From: Microcebus murinus
Taxonomy: Eukaryota; Chordata; Mammalia; Primates; Cheirogaleidae
Length of the DNA stretch: 64,000 nucleotides
Reading direction: 5' to 3'
Assembly (NCBI RefSeq): GCF_040939455.1
Contig: NC_134124.1
Location: 28,285,138 to 28,349,137 of the forward strand
Position numbers and translations under genes: made by a program. Below the pieces are notes generated by a model. It did no database searches. It saw nothing but the letters and a program-made list of their open reading frames with translations, and was not told the DNA's origin. Below are positions 46,271 through 58,315 of the stretch, piece by piece. Position 1 is the first letter of the stretch, and each line of letters opens with the position of its first letter.

Positions 46271-46570
46271 TGTTACAGCATACCGGTTCGGAGGACAAAC
46301 CAAGCAGCACACAGAGAGTCGGAGAATCAAAGCTTATTTGCTGGCAGACTCAGAGGGGTCTCACCACCAAATTCTGAGCCCCATCTAACTGATTTTTCCC
46401 ACTTTTGTTAAGTTGGGGTGGTCTGAGGGATGGGGTCTCAGGTGGCTGACATGCAACCAGGTAATAGGTTAGTTGATGTGTCAGGTAATAAGTTAGTTTT
46501 TTGTTGATGCACCAGGTAATAGATGGGGGTTTTCCTTATCAAGTATAGAATGAGGATTTCTGACAGCCAA
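46271..46570 (-). mobile_element. Probable endogenous retrovirus solo LTR, antisense
   Basis: The plus strand starts TGTTACAGCATACCGGTTCG, which in reverse is an ...ACA end. It has CAAAGCTTATTTGCTGG, the reverse of an AATAAG-type polyadenylation signal about 50 bp from that end. CpG-containing sequence and a short internal tandem repeat also fit an LTR. The other end (TG on the minus strand) is near 46565-46570. The family is not recognised and no TSD was found. Confidence 0.5.
46452..46532. repeat. Three-copy tandem repeat inside the LTR
   Basis: The motif CAGGTAATARGTTAGTT...GATG occurs at about 46458, 46483 and 46514 with spacers of different length. Tandem repeats in U3 regions of retroviral LTRs are common. 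Confidence 0.8.
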
Positions 46571-47450
46571 AGACAAACCTTTCAAAAAAGCGAGCATCTA
46601 ATGCTGGGTGTGACTTGAAAAAATGGAGAACAGAAGAGACAAGGGAGTCAGTGACACATACAGAGGAGGATAGTTGAAATACTAAAGACAAAGTTAAAGA
46701 GTATAGCTGCAAAATATAGCATGGAGAAAAGTCTCAAGAAGAAAGTAATACTCGACAGTGTCAAATAATGACTCAGAACAGGTCTTTGGATTTGTAAATT
46801 TGTAAATCAATGAGAGAGAGTACATTTAACAGAAACATAGCATCATTTGACAGTGAAGGGGGGTTGACTAAGTTGGAAAAAAGTTGTTGTATCTAGAACA
46901 GTTGGTATAACTGGAACAAAGCTACAGATATTGTTGGCTACTATGCATCTGAAATGAATCCTTTCAGACAAAAAATATAATTCTCTGTTTCAATATTCAA
47001 ATGAAAAAAATGCTCGTGTTTACAAAAATGGGAATTGTTGCAAAAATTGGAAGGGCAGGAAGGTAATAAAATAAGTGATTTATACAAAATTGATCTTTTT
47101 CAGAAAAAGAATTCTGAAAATTTTAGTTTTGTTCTTTTCAACCAAATTCCCAGATTTGAGGATTATATAATGCATGTACTTTTTATATAGCCTACAGTGT
47201 TGAGCACTGGGTGAGTACATATTAAGCATTTATTGTACCTAATGTTCTAACTTTATAATATGAATGATATTTCTTTGGAATAAATTGGTTTTGTAGCTGA
47301 CATCTTTTTCAGTGTTTTAGATTATCTTAGGATAATTAGGTTGTTTTTTTGTGTTACTAGACTCTAGGTGAAATAGTCTGTGTAGTCAATAAATTTAAAA
47401 AAAGAAAAAGAACTTATCTGGTTCCTAGTATTCAAAATTTTAAATACAAT
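46571..47450. other. Unassigned AT-rich DNA
   Basis: No gene or repeat recognised. Confidence 0.4.
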
Positions 47451-47454
47451 TTCA

Positions 47455-47670
47455 TGACTATTAATAATAATTATTATATAAACAATCTTTATCAAGTGCT
47501 CATTATGTTCCACAATCTTTTCAAAATTCATTTGCCTTATTTCATATATTTCAAACAACCCTATGTTATCCCAAGCTTAGAAATGAGTAAACCGAGGCAT
47601 AGATAAAGTAACTTCTTTAAGGCAATCAGCTAGTAAGTAGCTGAGCAGGAACTATGTATCACATTTTGCC
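47455..47670 (-). mobile_element. MIR SINE, antisense
   Basis: TATCAAGTGCTCATTATGTT, CAAACAACCCTATGTTATCC, GAGTAAACCGAGGCATAGAT and CAATCAGCTAGTAAGTAGCT follow the reverse MIR consensus across almost its full length. Confidence 0.85.
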
Positions 47671-47684
47671 TAATAGGTATGCTA

Positions 47685-47730
47685 AACACACACACACACA
47701 CATGCATAAACACACAACACACACACACAT
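47685..47730. repeat. Imperfect (CA)n microsatellite
   Basis: Two (CA)n runs separated by TGCATAAA, with one further AA interruption. Confidence 0.95.
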
Positions 47731-48139
47731 CCGGCTACTACTACTGGTAAAGATTTGGTATTGTTATAATGGATATACCCTTAATTTGGTGAGAAGCTCT
47801 ATCATTATGCAACTCTGCAAGTTATTGGATTAATTTTACACATCAATTAATTTGTTTGTAATTCCATCTCTTTCTTGTAGCACCTTCCTAAATGCAATCA
47901 GCCTTAAAATCCCCTCCTTTAATTCTACAAACTTATTGGGTAGATTTTCTTTCTTCTCCTTTATCACATATTTACACTATCACCTATTTATATTGAATAT
48001 TTTTCCACTACCTAATATATGTCACCATTTTCCATCTTTCTACAACAGTTTTGTCATCAATCTCCTAGCCTCCTATAATAATTTCTAGTCACTTATCCCT
48101 GGTTCCAAAACTAATGCTATATGTATTTTTTGGTACAAT
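47731..48139. other. Unassigned AT-rich DNA
   Basis: The 78-codon frame at 47852-48088 is hydrophobic and serine-rich by composition only. No gene is supported. Confidence 0.4.
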
Positions 48140-48540
48140 TTTTGCATTATTCAAACATTGCCATAATAATGATGTTTAGCGTAGCAGCCCAAAATTCAAT
48201 GGAATGCTTAGGTACTCACACGTGGTTGGGATGGCTGTGGATGGGCTTATCCAGGCTGCAATTGCCAGGGGTTGGCTCTCAATATAGGTGGGGTCCAAGT
48301 TTCTTATCCTCCCTTGATAAACAAACTAGCTGGATATCTGTTTTCCAGAACGATAAAAGAACAAGAAGCCATGGTAAATCATACAGGCACACTCCAAGGT
48401 GCTATTGTATCATATCTACTCATATCCGATTGGTCAAAGGAATAGCCATATGGCTATTTCCAGAGTTTAATGGGCAGAGAAGTATACTTCAGCCATCATG
48501 GAACTATATCAGCAGTATAGATACATAGCAACACTATAGG
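48140..48540 (+). repeat. Probable ancient interspersed repeat, family not assigned
   Basis: TCACACGTGGTTGGGATGGC, GGCTTATCCAGGCTGCAATT and CCGATTGGTCAAAGGAATAG, then a GGAACTATATCAGCAG end, recall a common old mammalian repeat with an ATTGGTCAAAGCAAGTCACA-type core. It contains the window's longest ATG frame (135 codons, 48121-48528), which has no domain and is probably chance. Confidence 0.4.
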
Positions 48541-48950
48541 ATACTGAAGAATTATAGCCAATATTTAACTCTCCATAGTGAGATTTTACCAATATTCCAA
48601 AGGTTGATGAAGTAGATATGACAACCAATAACTCTCATGATGTTGACTATCATTTTATAAAAAAACTTACTTCCACAACTCTTGAATATTCAATTTAGAA
48701 ATTGCAAACTGGGGCATACAAACTAGTAAAACTTATATCCCATCTGGTAAATTGAGGGTAGAACATACAGATATAAAAATGAAGAATTTTAACAAAATAA
48801 ATATTTTGTTTTTAAAATGTATTTCTTACATTTTTTATATAATTTCCAGGCTCTAGAGCAGTGTACAGAACACAGAATACACTTAAGAAGACTTTATTTA
48901 CTTAACTTTTAATTAAATGTCCTTTGTAACTTATTTTGAATTGATAAGCA
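48541..48950. other. Unassigned AT-rich DNA
   Basis: No gene or repeat recognised before the LINE-1 3' end. Confidence 0.4.
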
Positions 48951-49435
48951 CAATTTATAATTGCAAAGATATGGAATCAACCTAAGTACCCATCAGCTGA
49001 TGAGTGGATACAGAAAATGTGATCCACACAAACACACACATACACACCATGGAAACTACTCAGCCATAAAAAAGAATGAAATAATGTCTTTTTCAGCAAC
49101 TTAGATGGAACTGGAGGCCATTATCCTCAGTGAAATATCTCAGGAATGGAAAACCAAATACTGCATGTTCTCACTTATAATTGGGAGCTAAGCAAGGGGA
49201 TGGATGAGCATACAGAGTAGTATAACTGGACATTGAAGACTCAGAAGGAGAACATCAGGAGGGGAATGAGGGATGAAAAATGGCCTATTGGGTACAGTGT
49301 ACACTATTCAGGTGATGGGTAACTGAAGGCCCTACTTTGCCACTTTACAATTGATCCATGTAACAAAAAACAAAACAAAACAAAAAAAAAAACACTTGTA
49401 CCCCCTAAATCTATTGAAATATTTTTTAAAAAAAA
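48951..49435 (+). mobile_element. LINE-1 3' end, sense, 5'-truncated
   Basis: TTTATAATTGCAAAGATATG, CCATCAGCTGATGAGTGGAT, AACTACTCAGCCATAAAAAA, GGAACTGGAGGCCATTATCC, CTTATAATTGGGAGCTAAGC and the polypurine GAGGGATGAAAAATG make up the end of ORF2 and the 3' UTR. The tail contains an (AAAAC)n run and ends in A-rich DNA. It is much closer to the primate L1 consensus than the L1M copies, so it is relatively young. Its 3' UTR differs from that at 325-805. Confidence 0.93.
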
Positions 49436-50165
49436 TCAAACAAACCTCATATAGGGATTACTTACTCTTTTCTTTTTAATGTGAAAATTATACCTTTGCA
49501 AGGTAAATTAAATGCAAACCATACAAAGTGTAAAATTTCCTACCTCAAGTTCTACTCACGTGTTACTGTCACCTTCTACTGCTTGTTGTCCTTTCACATA
49601 TTGGATTGGATTTTTAAGCAATTGTAAAGACTTGTGCACAAAATGCAGGCATTGTTTTTAAACATTCTTCCTAAACAAGTTCTGCCCTTCAAAGATACAG
49701 AGTTGATGTAAAATAAAATGCCACTTCATCAAAAAGCTTCTAAAACCTTCCAACCTGTCTGTCCTTCACTCTGCCTGAGTTGTAGTATTTTCCTTTTACT
49801 GCTGGAGGCAGTAGTTGGTAACTTAACCTTGGTTAAAATGGGACTCTTGGGTTCTTAAATCCTATGCCTCTAATTAATAACTGTCCTGTATTAAAACTAA
49901 AATGTTCATTCCACTGAAAAGGTAAAAGCTGATGTTGGTGAGCCATGTATAACTAATCCTTTGGTGTGCTCCCTGTCTTGTTAGGATCATGCCGCGACTC
50001 CCTAGCTGCCAGCTCAAAATAAATCCAAATCTGGTCTTGTTCTTGTTCAGGGACTTTCTAATTCAAATAGCTCCTTCACTGTGGTTTGCATTCTTTCAGC
50101 TATCTAACCTAAAATTCTGACTAATAATGCTATGAAATATTTTTCTTCTTAGTTTAGTAAAGTCC
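49436..50165. other. Unassigned DNA
   Basis: No gene or confident repeat. Confidence 0.4.
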
Positions 50166-50169
50166 AGGA

Positions 50170-50570
50170 AGAACTCAGCTATTTTCTATGTCCATATGTC
50201 AGTCTTGTCCTTGCTGCCTCACGAAGAACAGTGCAGTTGGAAAAGATGACTCCAGAAAGTCTCAGGAAGGTCGTTGGCCCTCCTAGCTACGACTTTCTTG
50301 AGTTTACAACTAAGCAGGGAAGTGGGGGGTGATGGGCCTGAGGTTGCTGATTCTGAATAGGGCCCACATTTGGGAAAGTGAACTGGGTAGAGAGCAAACT
50401 AGAACCCCCCAGCACGCACGCCTGTGTCTCTCACTGCCTCTAACCATAGCCAGAGCTTCCTGGCTGCCACTTCGCTTTCACTTTGCAAGTGCCTGGCATG
50501 TCAGAGTTGCAACCACACAGAGGACGGGATTCTGGGAAATTTAGTTTACAACGTAACCAAGTTAACAGCG
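50170..50570. other. GC-rich segment of unknown origin
   Basis: About 400 bp clearly richer in G+C than its neighbours, with several CpGs (for example in CAGCACGCACGCCTG at 50411). It holds a 71-codon frame (50329-50544) without recognisable domain. The end TTCTGGGAAATTTAGTTTAC resembles ends of some old repeats. An unrecognised interspersed repeat is the likeliest explanation. Confidence 0.35.
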
Positions 50571-51025
50571 GGAACAATCCTTTACCATTAGAATAAACAG
50601 AGATATTTAAGATAAGCATTCAACACATGGGCAAAATAGAAGAGATGATGATAGCCCTTCTGCTAGTAGTTGCAACATACCCACAAAAAAGCAAAACAGC
50701 ATGATGGAAAATATTGTTTAGCATAATATAGTCTATTCACAGGAAGAGACCTTCTAATGAGATGTTACACACACTTCTACAGAAAGGTGGTGGTGAAGGT
50801 GACAAAAATGAGGGAAAAATGCTGTACTTCCCCCCATTTCCTTTAAAATGTAAATTAGACATAAGGAAATTTTATTTGTATGTTATTATTGAATCATTTA
50901 ACGCAGGATACTATTAATATACACTGTTTTGATACTTTGTCTAATATGTTTCTAAACTTTATTTTATTTTTATTTTTGCTTTTGTTTTCACTTTTTTACT
51001 TTTCTGATCTGTTCAGGCTCTGAAT
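50571..51025. other. Unassigned AT-rich DNA
   Basis: No gene or repeat recognised. Confidence 0.4.
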
Positions 51026-51029
51026 CTGT

Positions 51030-51185
51030 TACTTTTGTTTGAGTTCCCTACCAGGCCTTTTCCCAATTCCTTGACAGCAGGCCCAAGATGTTAAGCTGGC
51101 TATCTTTAGCACATGTCTTGTTGGCTGACAGATAATGGACCTTTAATACATATTTTATTAATGAAAGAATAATGAATAAATGTCA
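51030..51185 (+). mobile_element. L2 3' end, sense
   Basis: CCTTGACAGCAGGCCCAAGA, CTTTAGCACATGTCTTGTTG and a final ATTAATGAAAGAATAATGAA match the L2 3' terminus, which ends in TGAATGAATGAATG-type repeats. Diverged. Confidence 0.7.
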
Positions 51186-52965
51186 GTATATTTTAATTGT
51201 TCAACTCTCAATTCTTATACATAATATGTGAGTATATGCATAATACATGATTCATGATTCAATAAAAGTTAATTGATTATATTTATGAGTAATTAAAGAT
51301 GTGGATAAACATCTAAGACTTAAGGCAGAACCTGATTTTATTTCCAACAAATTCATTCGTTAGGAATAATTTACACTATTAACAACATGGATTCCAATAC
51401 CATCATATATGTTCAACCAACCATACCGTATTACATGGCAGCATTTTTTTTTTCTGGGATGATATAGAAATTGTTCTAAAGTATGAGAAAATTAGAACAA
51501 GATAATTCAAATATTAAGCTAAGTAAATATTTAAGAAAAAGTCACATTTTGAAGCTTTCAGGAAAAACTTTATAAAATTTAATAAAACAGAGTTTTAACA
51601 AGGCTTGCTTTCTAAATTAATTGACTCCAGATATGACCATCTTGCACAACAGAATATTTAAATGAGGACATTCTAGTTGCAAGTGAAATTCCAGAGTTTG
51701 CAATGTCTAAGTATTTCATTTTGACAGGTGGAAAAAAGAAATGCTATTTTTACATGCAACATAGAGCTTTGCACACAATCAGATAAATAATCCCCACAAA
51801 TCCTTCCTGAAAACGCCAAACAAATTAGAGGAACATACTATATGATAAATACAATAAACATAGAAGCAATTTCAACTGCATAACATTTGCTAAAACTATT
51901 GTGTTCAGAAAGGTTTAAGAAGTTGCAAAGAAAAATGTAGGAAATAAACCTCAATCCAATTCAGTTAACAGTTAGAAAAATCATATAAATTACATTTTTA
52001 ACACTATTCACGGAAAAACAATTAAATAGATGGATGCAGTAATGCATGACTATTAAATTTTCCATACCCATAGGGGTATTGGGCATGACATATTATGATA
52101 AAGATCAGATTAGAAGTCAAAGAAATTTTTATTTTAAAAATGAGAAAAATAACTTACATTATGTAATCGTCTTTTCCAGTTTTTGGCCTCCTGCCTTCTT
52201 TTTGCCATGCTCTAGTAAACTGCATTTTAGAAAAGGGCATAGTATTATAGCATTTCACAATATAACAAGATTACATATTTGTAGAATGCTAACCATGGCA
52301 TACTTCTCAACTATTGCCTGTAATGAGCTACATTCTTCTTTGAAATCTTTAGTATGTATTTTTCCTATTAGTGAAACCACAAACTAAAAATCTCATGGAC
52401 AAATATATATATGATTGACATTTCTTTTGTGCAAGTAGAAACTACAAGATTAGAACCAGAACTGAAAGCTAATAATAAATGGAAAGTATATTTATGAGAC
52501 ACTTGGATAATGTTTGAGAAATTTAGTATTAAATTTTGGTTACAACAATCTTAGGTTAATGATGCTTTCTCATTGACTTTAGATGTAAATATGGTACATC
52601 AAAATCAAAATTTGATCAACTATGATAATCTTAGTAAGTGGAATGAATTTATGAAAATTGTCCTGGGATTTAACAATATTAAATTAAAATAAAAAAGTAG
52701 GAACAAAGTTGAAAATGTTCATTTAGTGCATTTTTTTTAGTAAACATATGAGAAACCATACTTAATATAAAGATTATGAAAGAATTAGTAAATTCTTCTT
52801 GTGCTTGAGAAAATAGTAAATCAATCCTAATTCAGTGACTTCACATTTATTTAAACTAAAAGCCATGCATTTTCAAGACTAATTTAAAGTGATCACCAAA
52901 GCTTTTTGGTAACATTAACTTCCTTTCTTTTTATGTCTCTGTCTTAAGTTTAAATGCTTTATATG
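51186..52965. other. Unassigned AT-rich DNA
   Basis: About 1.8 kb with no recognised repeat. The 113-codon frame at 52046-52387 has no recognisable features and AT-driven composition. Confidence 0.4.
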
Positions 52966-53378
52966 TGTGATGGTTAATTTTATGTGTTAATTTGGTGAGG
53001 CCATGATACCCAGATATTTGATCAAACATTATTCTAGATGTTTCTGTGAAGGTATTTTTATATGAGATTAATATTTATTATTATTGGTAGACTGAGTAAA
53101 GTAGATAAACCCTCCATGATGTGGTGGGCCTCACCCAATCAGTTGATGGCCTTAAAACAAAAAGATTGACCTCCGAGAAAGAAGAGGAAACTCTGCCTGC
53201 AGACTACCTTTGGACTCAGACAGCAACTCTTCCCTGGGTCTCCAGCCTCTCAGCCTACTTTTTACACTTTGAACTTTACCCAGTCTCCACAATTGCATAA
53301 CTCAATTCCTATATATAAATCTCTCTATGTAGACAAAGGCTGTTGGTTTTGTTTCTCTGAAGAACCCTAACCAGTACA
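52966..53378 (+). mobile_element. ERVL-type (MLT2-like) solo LTR, sense
   Basis: TGTGATGGTTAATTTTATGT starts the LTR. CCCAGATATTTGATCAAACA, GGGCCTCACCCAATCAGTTG, GACTCAGACAGCAACTCTTC and CTCAATTCCTATATATAAAT follow, and it ends AAGAACCCTAACCAGTACA. TG...CA ends and length of about 413 bp fit. Flanks ATATG (52961-52965) and GTATG (53379-53383) match at 4 of 5 bases, as expected for a 5-bp ERVL TSD. Confidence 0.9.
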
Positions 53379-55355
53379 GTATGCTTTTGAGATACCACAG
53401 TTGTATTCCAGAGATTTTACTCCACTGTTTTATTGAAGTCACCACAAAAAAGTTGCAGTCAGCTTGATAGAAGAAATAAGACCTAGTGTTTGATAGATCA
53501 ATAGGATTACTAGTATGCACAATAATCTATTGTATATTTCAAAATACCTAAAAGAGAATAATTTGAATCATTCTGGCATCAAGAAAAGACAAATATTTAA
53601 GGTAATGGATAGCTCAATTATACTGATTTTCTCTCTATAAATTCCACGACTGTATTAAATTAACACATGTACCCTGAAAATATATACGTCTATTATATAT
53701 CAATGAAAAAAGTTTTTAAAAAGTTAGAGGCAGGTTGATGTTATTTTTACTATGATTAGTTTCATTTTTTTGAAGAAAAAGTGGGCTAGAATTTTACAGC
53801 TGAGTGATTTGTGATAATTTGCAGTTTCATTATGGAACTATATTTTTTTCTTCTATGGATGAATAATAGCATTTGATAAAGTTGCTCTACATGGAAGGAG
53901 GTAGGAATTATCTATGATAAGAGGATATTTTGATGGTTTTAGATGCTTTAATCTTATTTCTAAATCACCATAATGCTAAAAATAAAGGCTTAATTTAAAT
54001 AGAATTTTAACTGTGTATTAAAGAACTAAATTGGATTATTTTATAACTAGAAATGTGAGTTTTATTTTCTTTTATTCTGTAAACTTTACTTAATTTTAGG
54101 AGAAAAATGTGATACAATTCATTTATTCTTAAACTCTATCAGGTTTAAAACCACATTGTTAAATTGGCCCACTTAGAAGGAAACGACAATCATTCTTTTT
54201 CCACATAAGTTCCATAATGTTGGGAAGATCAAAGTTTTTCTGTGAGCCACTTCCTAGAACAAAAATCCCCCAAAACCACACTTTCCACCTGTTCCTACTT
54301 GCCCTTTCACCAAACTTCACCCAAATGAAAGGGATGAATAACAATTGCTTTTGATCACGCATCAAAAAAGGACATCACAAGTAAATTAATAATTTCAATC
54401 TGAAACAAAATATTGTCATTTGCATATATAACCCATGGTGACTATTAAATATTCTCTTTTATTAGCTTAGGTGTCCTTGATCTACTTGCTGCATTACCCT
54501 GTGTATTTTACATATTTGCTATTATAGAAATAACAAAAAAAGAAGAAACTTGAAAATCTCAAAAGAAATAATATTTCAATCAACACATGTTGAAGGCCTG
54601 CTGTGTAACTAACACAAAATGCAGAGTTAATTCATAAAATATTTTCATCAACTAATTCTATTAATACATTGTCAGACCATCCATATACAATCCAAAAGTT
54701 TGCTTTCAGAGAATCAATGCAACAACCCACCTATCTGTCTAGAAAGATAGCCCAGCCATACGTTAGCTCTTTTGCCTACTAAAAATAGTTATTTTATAGC
54801 CTATTATGTTTCCAGCCACATTCTCAAATCAAAATACTCTTTCATCCTATTTTCCTTTCACAAAACAAATCATCAAGTGCTATTATTGCAAAATTGCCAT
54901 ATTATTTTGAACAACATCAAAATTTGACATGACTGGCTTGTAGAGTGTTTGAATAGTACTATAGTAAATAGCTATTTCTCTTGCTTTAGGTTGAATTATA
55001 AAGTGGGTCCTGTAGGGAATTGAGTTTGATATTGGTGATCTCTATTAAGCCTTCCAAACTGAAGAGTCTACTTCTGGGGTGGAAAAATCTTCATCATGTA
55101 AAAATGAATAGCAGGCAAAATCTTCATGATATGAATGATGTCATGACCAGGAGTTTCAGGAAGAACTGAACTTGCTTTGTCACAAAAGGATCATGGGCGG
55201 TATTGAAATAGTAGCACTTTGTTTGGTTCATGCCCCTAAAAACATTACAGTTAGGCCTATTAGTTATCATGGTCCAATCAATGACTTAGATCTGACAAAT
55301 AAGCTCAAGAATTCTTCCTCTTGTATAAGGAGGGAGAGATGTACAGAGAATGCAA
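53379..55355. other. Unassigned AT-rich DNA
   Basis: About 2 kb without a gene or confident repeat. A short ACACATGTACCCTGAAAATA near 53661 recalls an L1 3' end but is too short to call. Confidence 0.4.
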
Positions 55356-55359
55356 TAGA

Positions 55360-55505
55360 TGTGGCTATGTCAATATAAATTGATTAAAATTAACTAAAAT
55401 CAAAAGTTCAGTTCCACAGTCAGCAAGCCACATTCCAAGTGTTCAGCAGCCACATGAATAGTGGCTACCCTTTTGAGCAGTGCAGAATACAACATTTCTC
55501 TGATC
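55360..55505. mobile_element. hAT-type nonautonomous element fragment
   Basis: AAATTGATTAAAATTAACTA, AGTTCAGTTCCACAGTCAGC, GCCACATTCCAAGTGTTCAG, AGCCACATGAATAGTGGCTA and GCAGTGCAGAATACAACATT match a common mammalian MITE with AGCCACATGTGGCTA palindromic core. It covers about the last two thirds of the family length. The exact family name (MER5/MER3 group) is uncertain. Confidence 0.75.
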
Positions 55506-55519
55506 CCACATATTTAAAA

Positions 55520-55755
55520 AATAACAACAGCAATTCACCTTTATGTAATACTCGATATGTAAATATTATTTCTCATATATTACCCATTTACTATAAAACC
55601 AATGTGAATAGAGAGTTTAGAAGTTTTATTTTGCTCTCTCAGATCTGAAGTTCAAGGAAATAAATACAGCCAGTAGAAGGCAGAACTGGAAATTGAGCTT
55701 AAATCTTCTGATTATAAGTCAGAAGTGGTCAGTATCTCCTGACTATATTGCATCC
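55520..55755 (-). mobile_element. MIR SINE, antisense
   Basis: GCAATTCACCTTTATGTAAT, TTACCCATTTACTATAAAAC, AGAAGGCAGAACTGGAAATT and AGTATCTCCTGACTATATTG follow the reverse MIR consensus. It lies close after the hAT fragment. Confidence 0.7.
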
Positions 55756-56988
55756 CTATAACTATAAACTGGAGTAATAGGAAAAAAAAATTCTTACCCA
55801 TTGTTGGGTGGTAAGCATCGACATAGCATAATTTATATAGAGTTTCAAGATGTTTATTTTGAAAAACAAACGTGTGTGTGTGTAAGATCCATGTATTAAG
55901 TAACTAATCAGTATTAATTTTTTATTGTCATATCTTGTATGTTGACAATACTTAGCTGATATCAGTTCTCTTTTAGACTTCATGTCCAACATAAAATATT
56001 TACCCTTTTGTCCAAAAGAGAAGTGAAAAGTGAAAAATTTTATCACAGATTTTAGCATACAACTTGTTCTTTATTTATGCCACAATTACTGTACATGGAT
56101 TAATAATTATAATTTCTGAACCTAATAATTTATGCATTAATATTTTGTCCCTGTCATGTCTTTAATTTTTGCAATTAATTGTTTTAATAACGGAAAGGTT
56201 AATTGCACTATTCATCAGAATTGCTTGCTGTGAAATAGTAGACAAATAAGAACCTTACAGATAAAGGGCATACTTACTAATCAAGCCTGTCATTTCTTTA
56301 GAAAGTAAACTTGCTGCGACAGCCTAATAGATTTATTTAATTTGCAAAATCTTGGGGATCATAAAAGTCTGCTAAACAAATGGAGTTGTAATAAGCTATC
56401 AAATTTATTATATTTTTGTACCCAAAGATATCCAGGGACACATGCATTTATCTATGTCTAGGTCTATGTATACGCATGTGCATGTATGCTAAACACACAT
56501 ATACACAAGTGTACACTCATGTATCAAACTATAACATAGAAAACAAAGATTTTGTTCTAAATGTGTAATTAGATAACTTTCCTCTTAAAATCATTAGTTC
56601 ATGGTATAATAAAGATTCTTATAATGGATATAAAGCTAGTAATCATTATTGTTATGAACATTCCAGTAGATATTTGGAATTTTTTAGAAGAATGATGATG
56701 ATAATTATATGTCTGTCAATCTATCTCTCAACCCTGGAAAAGTACAAGCAGGTATCATGAGGTAGTACAATTTTAAACCTCTAAAACAGTGATTCACATA
56801 ATTCTGTCTGGGGCCAACTGTCAAAAACCTGCATTTAAAAATTATCTTTGGGGCTAGTACAGAAGCCTAGAATAATAATATCTTAAGGTAGGAATTTAGT
56901 TTCTTTCACAAAACTTCAAGTCCAGAACTTGGTAACACTGGGTAACTGAATTATAAACTTTTGCTCTAGTTTCCTTACCATTATAAAT

Positions 56989-56992
<4 letters not shown>
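55756..56992. other. Unassigned AT-rich DNA
   Basis: No gene or confident repeat. A short (GT)n run lies at 55871-55884. The 98-codon minus frame at 55762-56058 has no recognisable features. Confidence 0.4.

Positions 56993-57029
<37 letters not shown>
56993..57029. repeat. (CA)n microsatellite
   Basis: About 18 uninterrupted CA units. Probably length-polymorphic. Confidence 0.98.
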
Positions 57030-57032
<3 letters not shown>

Positions 57033-57698
57033 TTTCTACAAGTATGGGGCACACAAGTTATTTTCCAAAAGGGATCATCATAAAGTCTCATCTAGTTGCT
57101 ACGTCTTTCACAAATTTCAGGACGTGACTGTGATCGGTGATCTTCCCTAAAAAGATTGGATATTGTACCTCATAGTCCAATGATCTATCAAGGGTAGTAC
57201 CCAACCAATAAAGATACAGTGGTGGAGAAGAAACATAATAACAAAATAAAAATGCTCATCTGGGAAATAGAAAACACCAAGCAATTGTGGTTCTTAGAAA
57301 CAATCAAATCTGGATGAGCACATTAGTATATATTACTTGCTTTAAAAAAAAAAATTCCCCAGTGCATCCTGCAGTCTTAGTTCTTCTCTCAGCAAGGCTC
57401 TTGTCTCTGATCTTCCATGGCTAGATTTAAGCCTTGGAGAGGAAGGTCTTGTTTGGGATGGCACAGCTCTTTCTTGTTGGTACAGGTCTAAGGTCAAGGA
57501 TTGTTTTTTATAGGTTCATATTAATCAGGTTTGTATTGTCTTTTTCTCATTCTCTTTTCTCCATTACCATAAATTTCATTCCAAAAACCCAGTAGATATC
57601 TAGTCTGTTTGCTCCCAGTTTATTCCTTGGTTGAATAATCACAACCCAAAACTTATTTTTATATAGTTTCAAGACTGGGAACTCTTGTCATTTCCGTC
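57030..57698. other. Unassigned DNA, possibly the downstream part of the coding relic
   Basis: No clear repeat. Minus-strand frames between 57360 and 57660 continue to give short stop-free, coding-like patches, which may extend the relic at 57699-58315. Confidence 0.3.
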
Positions 57699-58315
57699 CT
57701 ATTCTATAAGCTCTGTTTTAATCACCATGATCAGTCTTTCACTTTCTGTTTCCCGCACATCAGCCATTATGTCAAGAGCTTCACTCTTAAGCTTCTTTTT
57801 TAAACTATTGACCCTGAAAACATGGCTTGGGTAGAAGGCAACAGCTTATTCCTGTCCTTGCTAGAAGGCTGGGCACCTGCTTTATCTCCAAGTAAAGCTG
57901 TAGTTTTAAAGTCACTATATACCACCATTTCAATTTTGAGTCCAGAAGCAGTTGGTTTCTCAGTCTGGTAAGGATCTTATTTATAACTCATTTAGTCAAC
58001 ATAGACTGTAGGATAAGGAAAAACAGCAGAATTCCCTTCCATCTCTGCTTTCAAAATGGTTTGCTCTAGTCGGAGTTTATCTTTGTTTTACAGAACTTTG
58101 CTGAAAGTGGCAAGAAGGGAGCCAGTAAATGTCAACATAATCCTTGCCATTTAGCTCTGTGGTCCAGCTGGTTTCACTTTTTAAATCATTTATGGAATAA
58201 CCACATCTCACAAAGGCGATCTTTACCTTTCTTTAGAGAGAGCGCTATGTAATGCCATTTTGACGAAAGATTCTTTGCCTGTTAACATGGGTTTTGCCCT
58301 CTCCCTTAGAGGCAT
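57699..58315 (-). pseudogene. Decayed coding relic, possible processed pseudogene, identity unknown
   Basis: Three minus-strand pieces adjoin in different frames. Piece one, 58223-58315, is 31 codons from an ATG. Piece two, 57800-58177, is 126 codons in one frame with five stops including the last; its longest open part includes DPYQTEKPTASGLKIEMVVY. Piece three, 57699-57800, is 34 codons including SEALDIMADVRETESERL. The balanced residue use (K, E, D, S, T, P) differs from the Phe/Ile/Asn/Leu-rich chance frames elsewhere. I do not recognise the parent protein. No poly-A tail was found. An ORF relic of an old transposon or retrovirus is an alternative. Confidence 0.4.

Noticed and set aside
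44727..46570. The two antisense LTRs as the ends of one provirus
   Set aside because: Their sequences are unrelated, and the DNA between them contains an L2 piece and no retroviral coding signal.
48121..48528. 135-codon plus-strand frame, the longest in the window
   Set aside because: No domain, no upstream gene context, and it overlaps a probable ancient repeat. In 64 kb of six-frame sequence a frame of this length is expected by chance.
52046..52387. 113-codon plus-strand frame
   Set aside because: AT-driven composition, no motif, and no splice or promoter context.
53655..53720. Short LINE-1 3' tail
   Set aside because: Only about 20 bases resemble an L1 end and no 3' UTR precedes them.
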